Assembly (NCBI RefSeq): GCF_900107045.1
Contig: NZ_FNON01000006.1
Span: 186,001 to 250,000 of the forward strand
DNA from: Amycolatopsis xylanica
GTDB taxonomy: Bacteria > Actinomycetota > Actinomycetes > Mycobacteriales > Pseudonocardiaceae
Direction of reading: 5' to 3'
DNA: 64,000 nucleotides
Part shown: piece by piece, positions 39,545 to 47,585 of the stretch
Layout: each line of letters opens with the position of its first letter
Numbering within the stretch: the stretch's first letter is position 1
Made by a program: the position numbers and the translations under genes
The notes under the pieces: generated by a model
The model's input: only the letters and a program-made list of their open reading frames with translations
Databases searched by the model: none
Told to the model about the DNA's origin: nothing

Positions 39545-40618
39545 ATGCTGATTTCGCAGCGACCGGCTCTCGGTGAAGAGACGGTCAACGAGACCCGCTC
39601 CCGGTTCACCATCGAGCCGCTGGAGCCCGGCTTCGGTTACACCCTCGGCAACTCGCTGCGGCGCACGCTGCTGTCGTCCATTCCCGGCGCGGCGGTCACG
39701 AGCATCCGCATCGACGGCGTGCTGCACGAGTTCACCACCGTTCCCGGGGTGAAGGAAGACGTCACCGACATCATCCTGAACCTCAAGGAGCTCGTGGTCT
39801 CCTCGGAAGAGGACGAGCCGGTCACCATGTACCTGCGCAAGCAGGGCCCTGGTGAGGTCACCGCCGCCGACATCGTGCCCCCGGCTGGTGTCACCGTGCA
39901 CAACCCGGATCTGCACATCGCGTCGCTGAACGGCAAGGGCAAGCTCGAGATCGAGCTCGTCGTCGAGCGCGGCCGCGGTTACGTTCCGGCCCTGCAGAAC
40001 AAGCAGGCGGGCGCGGAGATCGGCCGGATCCCGGTCGACTCGATCTACTCGCCGGTGCTGAAGGTGACGTACAAGGTCGAGGCGACTCGTGTCGAGCAGC
40101 GCACCGACTTCGACAAGCTGATCCTGGACGTCGAGACCAAGCCGTCGATCACGCCGCGCGACGCGGTCGCGTCGGCCGGTAAGACGCTGGTGGAGCTGTT
40201 CGGTCTCGCCCGCGAGCTGAACGTCGACGCCGAGGGCATCGAGATCGGCCCCTCCCCGCAGGAGGCGGACACCATCGCGGCCTACGCGATGCCGATCGAG
40301 GACCTGGACCTCACCGTCCGGTCGTACAACTGCCTCAAGCGCGAAGGCATCCACACCGTCGGCGAACTGGTCTCGCGCAGCGAGGCCGACCTGCTCGACA
40401 TCCGCAACTTCGGTGCGAAGTCGATCGACGAGGTCAAGCTCAAGCTCGTCGGCCTCGGCCTCGCGCTCAAGGACAGCCCGCCCGGGTTCGACCCGACGGC
40501 GGCCGCGGCCAGCTACGACGGAGAAGGCTGGTCCGAGGGCGTCGACGGTCTCACGGACGGCATTTCCGACAACGGCCACGACGATGGCCAGGACTACGCA
40601 GAGACGGAGCAGCTGTAG
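39545..40618 (+). CDS. rpoA: RNA polymerase alpha subunit
   Basis: Alpha subunit (357 residues): the N-terminal domain dimerises and nucleates polymerase assembly, and the C-terminal domain binds UP elements and activators. Seen: R-F-T-I-E-P-L-E-P-G-F-G-Y-T-L-G-N-S-L-R-R at the start and, in the C-terminal domain, L-T-V-R-S-Y-N-C-L-K-R and S-E-A-D-L-L-D-I-R-N-F-G. A 45-residue acidic, G/D-rich tail ends the protein, as in other actinobacteria. AAAGGAAA precedes the ATG. Confidence 0.98.
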   Translation: MLISQRPALGEETVNETRSRFTIEPLEPGFGYTLGNSLRRTLLSSIPGAAVTSIRIDGVLHEFTTVPGVKEDVTDIILNLKELVVSSEEDEPVTMYLRKQGPGEVTAADIVPPAGVTVHNPDLHIASLNGKGKLEIELVVERGRGYVPALQNKQAGAEIGRIPVDSIYSPVLKVTYKVEATRVEQRTDFDKLILDVETKPSITPRDAVASAGKTLVELFGLARELNVDAEGIEIGPSPQEADTIAAYAMPIEDLDLTVRSYNCLKREGIHTVGELVSRSEADLLDIRNFGAKSIDEVKLKLVGLGLALKDSPPGFDPTAAAASYDGEGWSEGVDGLTDGISDNGHDDGQDYAETEQL

Positions 40619-40657
40619 GCCGGGTAGGTCTTTGGCTGTACTGAACTAGGAGAACCG

Positions 40658-41200
40658 ATGCCCACGCCCACCAAAGGCGCCCGTCTCGGCGGGTCGTCCG
40701 CCCACGAGCGGCTGATCCTGGCCAACCTGGCCACGCAGCTGTTCGAGCACGGCAAGATCACCACGACCGAGGCCAAGGCCCGGCGGGTGCGTCCGCTGGC
40801 CGAGAAGCTGATCACGAAGGCGAAGCGGGGCGACCTGCACAACCGCCGTCAGATCATGCGTGTCGTCCGCGACAAGACGGTCGTGCACAAGCTGGTCGCC
40901 GAGATCGGCCCGCACTTCGCCGAGCGTGCGGGTGGCTACACCCGTATCACCAAGACGATGCCGCGCAAGGGCGACAACGCCCCCATGGCGGTCATCGAAC
41001 TGGTCCAGGAGAAGACGGTCACCTCGGAGGCCGAGAAGGCCCGCGGCACCAAGTTCGCGAAGGACGCCCCGAAGGCCGCTGAGGTCGTCGAGACTCCTGC
41101 CGAAGAGACCCCCGAGGTCGTCGAGGCTTCCGCCGAGACCACCGAAGAGGCTCCGGCCGCTGACGAGGCTGCCGAGACCGAAGAAGCCAAGAAGGACTAA
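40658..41200 (+). CDS. rplQ: 50S ribosomal protein L17
   Basis: L17 (180 residues) is a large-subunit protein near the tunnel exit. The core of about 115 residues (M-P-T-P-T-K-G-A-R-L-G-G-S, H-G-K-I-T-T-T-E-A-K-A-R-R) is followed by an acidic E/A/T-rich tail of about 60 residues, the extended form found in actinobacteria. The ATG is preceded by CTAGGAGA. Confidence 0.98.
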   Translation: MPTPTKGARLGGSSAHERLILANLATQLFEHGKITTTEAKARRVRPLAEKLITKAKRGDLHNRRQIMRVVRDKTVVHKLVAEIGPHFAERAGGYTRITKTMPRKGDNAPMAVIELVQEKTVTSEAEKARGTKFAKDAPKAAEVVETPAEETPEVVEASAETTEEAPAADEAAETEEAKKD

Positions 41201-42091
41201 TTGGCCGCAAGCACGCCGGACGAGCCCGCTTCTCCCCACGGGGAGGGCGGGCTCGTTCGTATCCGCCTGGACATCGCCTACGACGGCACGGACTTCGCAG
41301 GCTGGGCCCGTCAGCCAGGTCTGCGCACAGTCCAAGGCCTCGTCGAAGACGCACTCTCGAAGCAGCCGCCCGGCCTGTCCGTGCCACGGTCCGTGGTCGT
41401 CGCCGGCCGCACGGACGCCGGCGTGCACGCGTCCGGTCAGGTCATCCACTTCGACGTGGTGCCTGGTCAGCGTGGCCGGATCGAGGTCGACTCACTCGGC
41501 ATTCCCGACTTGGAGCGGATGTGCTTCCGCTGGAACCGCTACCTGCCCGGTGACGTGCGTGTGCTGGCCGCCCAGGTCGCCCCTGACGGCTTCGACGCCC
41601 GCTTCTCGGCCGTACGCAGGCACTACCGTTACCGGGTCTCAGACGCTCCCTGGGGCGTGGATCCGTTGCGGCGCAATCACACGCTGGCCTGGAACCGCCC
41701 GCTCTCCGTCTCCCGGATGAACGAGGCCTCCGCCGCTTTGCTGGGCTTGCAGGACTTCGCCGCTTACTGCAAGGCCCGCGAGGTCGGCACGACCATCCGC
41801 GAACTCCAGCGCCTGGAGTGGACTCGCACCGGCCCCCACGCGCTTGAGGTCCACGTCTCCGCCGACGCCTTCTGCCACTCGATGGTCCGCAGCCTGGTCG
41901 GGGCCCTGCTCATGGTCGGCGACGGCCGCCGCCCGATCGACTGGCCCGAGGCCGTCCTCGCCAGCCGCACCCGCGACTCGGCCGTCGCCCCGGCCCACGG
42001 CCTGACCTTGGAAGCCGTCGACTACCCACCCGACGCCGAACTCGCCCAGCGTGCCGCCCAGACCAGGGCCACCCGCTCGCCCCAGCCCTGA
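41201..42091 (+). CDS. truA: tRNA pseudouridine(38-40) synthase
   Basis: Converts uridines 38-40 of the tRNA anticodon arm to pseudouridine (296 residues). The catalytic aspartate lies in A-G-R-T-D-A-G-V-H-A near residue 72. R-L-D-I-A-Y-D-G-T-D-F-A-G-W comes before it and Y-R-Y-R-V after. The start is a TTG immediately after the rplQ stop, with AGAAGGA upstream; no better start is available before the conserved region. The gene ends the ribosomal cluster and is followed by a strong double hairpin. Confidence 0.95.
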   Translation: MAASTPDEPASPHGEGGLVRIRLDIAYDGTDFAGWARQPGLRTVQGLVEDALSKQPPGLSVPRSVVVAGRTDAGVHASGQVIHFDVVPGQRGRIEVDSLGIPDLERMCFRWNRYLPGDVRVLAAQVAPDGFDARFSAVRRHYRYRVSDAPWGVDPLRRNHTLAWNRPLSVSRMNEASAALLGLQDFAAYCKAREVGTTIRELQRLEWTRTGPHALEVHVSADAFCHSMVRSLVGALLMVGDGRRPIDWPEAVLASRTRDSAVAPAHGLTLEAVDYPPDAELAQRAAQTRATRSPQP

Positions 42092-42105
42092 CCCAGCGAA
42101 AAAAA

Positions 42106-42191
42106 TCCCAATGTGGCTTTCGTCAGCTTTGATCTGACGAAAGCCACATTGGGAAGCTGAAAACCGACCAATGCCGCATTGGGATTTTTTT
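42106..42191. terminator. Double hairpin terminator after truA
   Basis: TCCCAATGTGGCTTTCGTCA plus G (42106-42126) pairs perfectly with 42134-42154. The first half also competes with CATTGGGATTTTTTT (42177-42191), which can pair with the A-rich AAAAAAATCCCAATG start. Thus two alternative stems exist, one with a T-run on each strand, suited to ending transcription from truA and from the converging T7SS gene. The ATCTGACGAAAG core is shared with 17535-17597. Confidence 0.85.
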
Positions 42192-42205
42192 CCCAGGCCA
42201 AGGGC

Positions 42206-42925
42206 CTAGTCCCCGCGCCGCACCGGACCCAGGATCTGCTGCTCCTTGCCGGTCGTGACCAGGCGAAGCGGCCGCCACAGGTTCAGGCCGAGCGCGATGA
42301 CCTGGTCGTCCTTCAGCGTGGTCAGCTGCCGCATCATCTGCGGCGGCAGGCGCCAGAGCCGGGCCGCCAGTTCGGCCTGGCCTGCGGGGAGACGCTGCAT
42401 CAGCACCAGGTCGGCCGCGTTCGCGGTCGCGCCCGCCTGCGGGTGCAGGTAGGGCAGCACGTAGATCGTGGTCTGCCACGGCGAACGCGGCGGGAACAGG
42501 TCCTGCGGCGTCGGGCCGCCGTCGGTGACCACGAGCAGCGGCGCGTCCTCGGACGGGCGCGGCAGGTCGACCGGCGACAGCCGCCTGATCTGCACGAGCG
42601 GCGGACGCCCCGGCTGCTGCGTGCCCGCCGCCTTCTGGAGCACCTGCCAGGCCGCGGGACGGCCGGTGGCCACGACCACCCAGGCGCCGACGGCCATCGC
42701 GCGCATCGCGACCTGGCGGGCCAGGTAGAGACCGCCGACCAGGACGATGCGGGTCGGGGTCGAGCGCAGCGCCGAGATCGTCAGCGGCTCGCCCTTGAGG
42801 CCGGAGCCCAGCACGATGCCGCCGCGGTCGCCGGACGGGCTGATCGCGTCGAGCATCGCCGGGTCGACCGTGAACTCGGGCGCGACACCCGCGGCCCCGC
42901 CCGCGTCGCGAAGTCGTGAACTCAT
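42206..42925 (-). CDS. Type VII secretion-associated protein, unknown
   Basis: A 239-residue protein without a signal peptide; the only hydrophobic stretches are short (V-L-V-G-G-L-Y-L near 63, A-V-G-A-W-V-V-V-A near 78). The sequence contains L-L-V-V-T-D-G-G-P-T-P and ends Q-Q-I-L-G-P-V-R-R-G-D. No family was recognised. Its start overlaps the eccE stop by four bases, so the two are co-translated and it probably serves the secretion system, perhaps as a soluble EccE partner. No counterpart in the M. tuberculosis ESX-4 locus is known to me. Confidence 0.6.
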   Translation of the reverse strand: MSSRLRDAGGAAGVAPEFTVDPAMLDAISPSGDRGGIVLGSGLKGEPLTISALRSTPTRIVLVGGLYLARQVAMRAMAVGAWVVVATGRPAAWQVLQKAAGTQQPGRPPLVQIRRLSPVDLPRPSEDAPLLVVTDGGPTPQDLFPPRSPWQTTIYVLPYLHPQAGATANAADLVLMQRLPAGQAELAARLWRLPPQMMRQLTTLKDDQVIALGLNLWRPLRLVTTGKEQQILGPVRRGD

Positions 42926-44493
42926 GCCGTTCCTCCGATCGGCAGCGTCGCGTTGAAGCCGGCGATCTGCAAGCCGCGCAACGGCGTCAGCGAGACCCCG
43001 AGCCGGTCCGAGATGCCACGCAGCCGCTGGTCCGCCTCGTCGAGCTCACGCGGGTTGCGTGCGCTCAGCCGCACGACACCGCGCAGGCCGACCTTGCCCT
43101 CGTCCGACGCGGGCGAGATCGACATGGCCACGGTCGCCGACAACGCACGCACGCTGGTGAGCGCGTTGAGACTGCTGGTGATCTTGCCCCGCGGCCAGTT
43201 CGAGATCGCGTAGCTCGCGTGCCCGATGCCCGCCGCGGTGAGACCGGTCCAGCTCTCGTTCATGCTGACCTTCTGCGGCGAACCGGCGACGGCCGTGAGC
43301 TCGGCGGCCGAGATGCTGGCGCGCAGCAGCTCGTCCGGGTCGAGCGGACGCGTCGGGACACCTTGGGACTCCAGCGCGTTGCGGACGCGCGACAGCGCGC
43401 CGATCAGCGCGCGGTGCGCGCCGACCGTGCCGCCGCCCCGTTCACGCACGGCCGCGGCGCAGCGGCGCGGGTCGAGCCGGATGGCCACCCAGGTGGTGCG
43501 CCTGGCCGCCGCGGGCAGCGGGCCGAGCACCTCCATGTACGAGCTGAGCGCGGGCGAGTCCGACGGAAGCGCCGCGCTGCCCGGGTAGCAGTGCCAGATG
43601 GTCTGGATGGAGTCGAGCACCACACCGCGGTCTTCGAGGCACGGCGCGAGCGCGGCCAGCGGCAGGCTCGGCGCGCCGCCTGCCTGCGTGATCAGCGCGG
43701 GCGCTGGCTCGACGAGCAGTACCGCGGTCCACGTCCCGTCGTTCCACGCGAGGCCGACCTGCTGCCGCTCGTGGTCGACGCTGTGCGCCACGACCAGGTC
43801 CGGCACCGTCAGACGCAGCAGGTTGACCCGCGCGTCGTCCGGCCCGGTGACCGTGGCGTCCTCGGCCGCGATGCTCTCGAGCGAGCTCGGCGGCAACGGG
43901 GTCGCCACCCGGTCGTGTGAGCGGAAGGTGTAGCGCGCGGTAAGTCCAACCCTTTGGGTGAACCAGCCGCCGCCGAACCGGAGGAAGCCGATCACCAGCG
44001 CGACCGCGACGATGCCGATGCTGACGTACTTCAGGTCCATGTCGATCGCGAGCAGGATCAGCCCGATCGCGAAGCCGACCTCCAGCACGACCAGGTTCGC
44101 CACCGGCAGCGGGCCGAGGCTCGCGTGCCCGCTCCGCCGCCGGGTCGGCGGCGCCACGTGCACCGCGGGCGCCGGCGGGGGAGTCGCGGGCGGCTGCTGA
44201 CCGGAAGGCGGCTGGCCACCACCGGGCGGAGGACCGCCAGGCGGAGGTCCACCAGGCCCACCAGGGCCTTGGGGACCGCCGGGGCCGCCAGGTCCACCCG
44301 GACCGCCAGGTCCGCGCGGAGGGCCGGGAGGCGGCCCACCGGGGCCGCCCTGCTTGGGCGGAGGGCCACCGAGCGGTGCGCCTGGACCGCCGGGTCCGCC
44401 TGGTCTGCCCGGCCGCGGTGGCGGCATGGGCGGCCGCCCCTGGGGCGGCGGGCCCGGTGGCCCTGGCGGACGCGGAGGAGTGTTGACGGACAT
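42922..44493 (-). CDS. eccE: Type VII secretion membrane protein EccE
   Basis: EccE-like component of the T7SS inner-membrane complex (523 residues). The first 115 or so residues are an unusual P/G-rich low-complexity tail. Two membrane helices follow at about 130-175 (A-N-L-V-V-L-E-V-G-F-A-I-G-L-I-L-L and I-G-I-V-A-V-A-L-V-I-G-F), and then the soluble EccE domain. It diverges from eccB across about 150 bases that must hold both promoters. The M. tuberculosis ESX-4 locus lacks eccE, while some other actinobacterial ESX-4 loci have it. The assignment rests on topology and position. Confidence 0.78.
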   Translation of the reverse strand: MSVNTPPRPPGPPGPPPQGRPPMPPPRPGRPGGPGGPGAPLGGPPPKQGGPGGPPPGPPRGPGGPGGPGGPGGPQGPGGPGGPPPGGPPPGGGQPPSGQQPPATPPPAPAVHVAPPTRRRSGHASLGPLPVANLVVLEVGFAIGLILLAIDMDLKYVSIGIVAVALVIGFLRFGGGWFTQRVGLTARYTFRSHDRVATPLPPSSLESIAAEDATVTGPDDARVNLLRLTVPDLVVAHSVDHERQQVGLAWNDGTWTAVLLVEPAPALITQAGGAPSLPLAALAPCLEDRGVVLDSIQTIWHCYPGSAALPSDSPALSSYMEVLGPLPAAARRTTWVAIRLDPRRCAAAVRERGGGTVGAHRALIGALSRVRNALESQGVPTRPLDPDELLRASISAAELTAVAGSPQKVSMNESWTGLTAAGIGHASYAISNWPRGKITSSLNALTSVRALSATVAMSISPASDEGKVGLRGVVRLSARNPRELDEADQRLRGISDRLGVSLTPLRGLQIAGFNATLPIGGTA

Positions 44494-44647
44494 CCGCTCG
44501 TTCTCTTCCCCTCGTGCTTACTGGTACCGGAAAGCCGGTCCCGGGGTGCCCGACCCTAGCTTGAGTTGGTAGAAACCCCACACCAGACGGTCCCCGTACG
44601 GCTATCCTGCGGAACCGTACCGCGACTGGGAGAGCTGTAGGTCGAGA

Positions 44648-46222
44648 ATGCCATCAACACCCACGACGAAGTCTCAAGTCCAGGCTTATCAGTTCGTTCT
44701 GCGCCGTATGCAGTCCGCGCTGGTCCGCCGGGACGCCGTGATGCTGAACGACCCGATGCGCACGCATTCCCGTGCCACGGTCGTCGGCTTCTTTCTGGGC
44801 ATGATCGGCATGATCGGTTTCGTGGTCTGGGGCCTGCTCAGCCCGGCGCCCTCGGTGCCGGAGGCAGGCAAGATCGTCATCGGCGAGCAGTCGGGCACCG
44901 TGTACGTGGTCATGGGGAATCCCAAGAAGCTTTACCCCACGTTCAACATGGCGTCCGCGCGATTGCTGCTGATGGCACAGGGCGGCGCGAGTGGTGGCAA
45001 GCCCTCACCGGCGACGGTCGTCGGCGACGACCAGCTGCGCGACGTGCCGCGCGGCAGGCTGACCGGTATCCCGGACGGCCCCCAGCTGCTGCCGAGCGCG
45101 TCACAGCGGATTTCCAACGACTGGGCGGTCTGCGACGAAATCGGCATCGACCGTTCACTTCCCGGCGAGCTCAGCGGGAAAAACGAGACGTCCGTTTACG
45201 CCGGTGTCCCGAAATTGGGTCGTGAGCTGGCTAACAATGAGGCGTTGCTCGCCAAGAGCGCGCTCGGCAAGACCTATCTCGTTTACCGGCTGGCCGGCAG
45301 CGTGAATCAGCGCAACGCGAATACGGTGCGTGCCGAGATCGATCCGAAGAACAGCGGCCCGGTGAACACCGCTCTCGAATTGGGTGGCACGACGCCTCGA
45401 TTCATCTCGGAGGGGATGCTGAACGCGATCCCCGAGGTGCCGATGCTCACCAAGCCGTTCATCGAGGGCGCCGACACCGCGCCCCCGTTCGCGATGAACA
45501 ACCTCAAGATCGGCGATGTCTTCTCGACCCAGCCCGCCGGCGCGCCGATGGAGTACTGGGTCATCACCAGGACCGGTATCCAGCACGTCTCGCCGGTCGT
45601 CGCGAACATCCTCCGCGGCTCGAGCAACAGCATCCAGAGCCTGGGGTTCGACAAGATCCAGAACGTCAAGCAGCTCAAGCCGACCGACGATGGCGCACTG
45701 CAGGTTCAGGACTACCCGCAGACCAAGGTCGCCCCACTCGATCCGGCCAAGCAGTCCGAGGTCGCCTGCCTCGGCTGGAACATCACCGGTGAGGGCAACG
45801 GCCGCGACGTGCACACCTCGGTCTATGTGGACAACAAGCTCCCGGCGCCGAAGAACGACTCGATCGAGCTGGGCACGCCCAGCGCGGACCGTGGCCTGGT
45901 CAACCGCTTCTACATGAAGCCGGGTTTCGCCGCGGCCGTCCGTTCGGTGGTCATCAAGGAGCAGTTCGACCGGGGTCCCATCCAGCTCGTCTCCGACCGC
46001 GGCCTGCGCTACGGGGTTCCGGACGTCAAGACCGCCGAAGGCCTCGGCCTCGACAACCTGCAGCCCGCGCCGGAAGCGATCCTCGCGCTGCTGCCGTCCG
46101 GCGCGTCGTTGAACACCCAGGACGTGCTCGCGACCTACGACACGGTGCCGATCGACAAGGCCGCGAAGAACTACCCGACCGCGCGTCCGTCCTCGGCAGC
46201 CGCTCCGCCGCCGGGCAAGTGA
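44648..46222 (+). CDS. eccB: Type VII secretion protein EccB
   Basis: EccB (524 residues) is a core T7SS component with one N-terminal helix (about 43-64) and a large periplasmic domain of repeated folds. Family features: S-Q-V-Q-A-Y-Q-F-V-L-R-R-M-Q-S-A-L-V-R-R-D near residues 9-29, then D-P-M-R-T-H-S-R before the helix, and two cysteines far apart (in W-A-V-C-D-E-I-G and S-E-V-A-C-L-G-W). A short GAGAG ribosome site precedes the ATG. Two small secretion-substrate-like genes follow. Confidence 0.95.
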   Translation: MPSTPTTKSQVQAYQFVLRRMQSALVRRDAVMLNDPMRTHSRATVVGFFLGMIGMIGFVVWGLLSPAPSVPEAGKIVIGEQSGTVYVVMGNPKKLYPTFNMASARLLLMAQGGASGGKPSPATVVGDDQLRDVPRGRLTGIPDGPQLLPSASQRISNDWAVCDEIGIDRSLPGELSGKNETSVYAGVPKLGRELANNEALLAKSALGKTYLVYRLAGSVNQRNANTVRAEIDPKNSGPVNTALELGGTTPRFISEGMLNAIPEVPMLTKPFIEGADTAPPFAMNNLKIGDVFSTQPAGAPMEYWVITRTGIQHVSPVVANILRGSSNSIQSLGFDKIQNVKQLKPTDDGALQVQDYPQTKVAPLDPAKQSEVACLGWNITGEGNGRDVHTSVYVDNKLPAPKNDSIELGTPSADRGLVNRFYMKPGFAAAVRSVVIKEQFDRGPIQLVSDRGLRYGVPDVKTAEGLGLDNLQPAPEAILALLPSGASLNTQDVLATYDTVPIDKAAKNYPTARPSSAAAPPPGK

Positions 46223-46277
46223 ATCCGGAACCGGCGGCGGGCGACCGCCGTCGGATCGGGGACGAGCGGAGGACTTT

Positions 46278-46589
46278 GTGGCTGGGATCAATGTCAGCGC
46301 GGATGTGATCGTCGACTACGCCAAGAAGGTCGACGACAACGCCGCCGAACTGCACGCGGCCGCCGAGCCACTCGGCGCCGAGGACGTGGCGCCGGAGGCG
46401 TTCGGCGATCTCGGCACCGAGATCGGGCTCGGCGAGTCCTACGCGCGCGCCTCGGAAGCGTTGCGGGGCCAGCTCATCGCGGGCTCCGAGGCGCTGAAGT
46501 CGGCGGGCGAGGCGCTGCACACGGTCGTCGCCAAGCACGCGGGCGGCGACGAGGAAGCGGCCGAGATGATCGCGCGGGTGAACCGATGA
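46278..46589 (+). CDS. EspC-like ESX secretion-associated protein
   Basis: A 103-residue helical protein starting M-A-G-I-N-V-S-A-D-V-I-V-D-Y-A-K-K-V. The layout, two amphipathic helices and no W-x-G, resembles the ESX-1 secretion-associated (EspC/DUF2580) group that is secreted as a helical hairpin with partners. GTG start with CGGAGGA upstream. It overlaps the next gene by four bases, so the two products probably form a complex. Assignment by pattern. Confidence 0.65.
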   Translation: MAGINVSADVIVDYAKKVDDNAAELHAAAEPLGAEDVAPEAFGDLGTEIGLGESYARASEALRGQLIAGSEALKSAGEALHTVVAKHAGGDEEAAEMIARVNR

Positions 46590-47527
46590 CGGCGACGCTG
46601 GGCCTCGAGTATCTGAGCATGCTGGCCGAGCAGCTCGGCGTGAACGACCCGGTCAAGGACTACCTGAACCCGGTCGTCGGCAAGTGGGAGCAGCTCGGCG
46701 CCGAAGCGGCGAAGTGGCGCACGGCCGCTGCCGCGGCCGGCCGGGTTTCCGACGAGCTCGCGACGGATCTCGGCAAGCTCGACACCGCCTGGTCCGGGAA
46801 GGACGCCGACGCGTTCGTCGTCTACATCGAGCAGATCAACATCGCGGGCGCCGACGTCGAAGACGCGATGAACGCGATGGCGACCGCGCTCGACGACGTC
46901 GCCGGCGCGGTCAAGGAGATCGCGGACGAGCTGAACGAGCTGCTGGTCGACACGGCCGAGCTGACTTCGGAGACGGCCCTGCTCCCGGTCGGCGGCGACA
47001 AGCGTGCGCGCGCTCAGCTGGTTGAGGCCCAAGAGTCCGCCAAGGCGCTTTATGAGGCCGCCAGGGACGTCCTGGAGGCCTTCGGACGCTTCTGTGACGG
47101 CGTGGACGGTCCTGACGCGGCGACGCGGACCATCGAGATCTCACACCGCTACCCGGAGAAGCGCTTCAAGCTGCACGACATCATCGACGCGGCGGCAGCC
47201 GACGCCGAGTCGACCACGGCTTCGTCAGCTGCACCGGATTCCCAGCAGCAGCACCAAGATTCCACCGACGGCAACCTGGCCCCGGTGGCAGGTGTCGCGG
47301 CGGGCGCGGTCGTCGGCGGCGGGATGGGCATGATGATGCCGCCGATGATGGGCGGGATGGCGGCGGGCGGCGGTGGCGGCCAGACGCACAAACCCAAGCA
47401 GCGTCAGCAAACCAAGCCCGCCGAGCTCTTCGGCGAGCCGGAGCAGGTGGTCCCGCCGGTCATCGGCGAGACCGAGAAACCCGCGCCTGCCAAGAAAACC
47501 GAGGCACCCAAGGACCCGAAGGCCTAG
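46586..47527 (+). CDS. WXG100-domain T7SS substrate with low-complexity tail
   Basis: A 313-residue protein. Residues about 20-150 form a helical WXG100/PPE-like domain with D-T-A-W-S-G-K-D-A near residue 69 and a second long helical part. Residues about 210-313 are low-complexity: a Q/H run, a glycine-methionine stretch (G-M-G-M-M-M-P-P-M-M-G-G-M) and a P/K/E-rich tail. No catalytic domain is visible. It is coupled to the EspC-like gene and located between eccB and mycP, so it is probably secreted by this system. Confidence 0.68.
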   Translation: MTATLGLEYLSMLAEQLGVNDPVKDYLNPVVGKWEQLGAEAAKWRTAAAAAGRVSDELATDLGKLDTAWSGKDADAFVVYIEQINIAGADVEDAMNAMATALDDVAGAVKEIADELNELLVDTAELTSETALLPVGGDKRARAQLVEAQESAKALYEAARDVLEAFGRFCDGVDGPDAATRTIEISHRYPEKRFKLHDIIDAAAADAESTTASSAAPDSQQQHQDSTDGNLAPVAGVAAGAVVGGGMGMMMPPMMGGMAAGGGGGQTHKPKQRQQTKPAELFGEPEQVVPPVIGETEKPAPAKKTEAPKDPKA

Positions 47528-47531
47528 AAAC

Positions 47532-47580
47532 GGGATAAAGCGGGCTTTATCCCACACCGGGATAAAGCCCGCTTTATCGC
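47532..47580. terminator. Bidirectional terminator, GGGATAAAGC palindrome copy 3
   Basis: GATAAAGCGGGCTTTATCCC (47534-47553) and GGGATAAAGCCCGCTTTATC (47559-47578) pair perfectly. Each half is itself nearly palindromic, so two small hairpins or one large one can form. It lies between the converging substrate gene and mycP, with TTTTT just beyond. Confidence 0.85.
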
Positions 47581-47585
47581 GTTTT

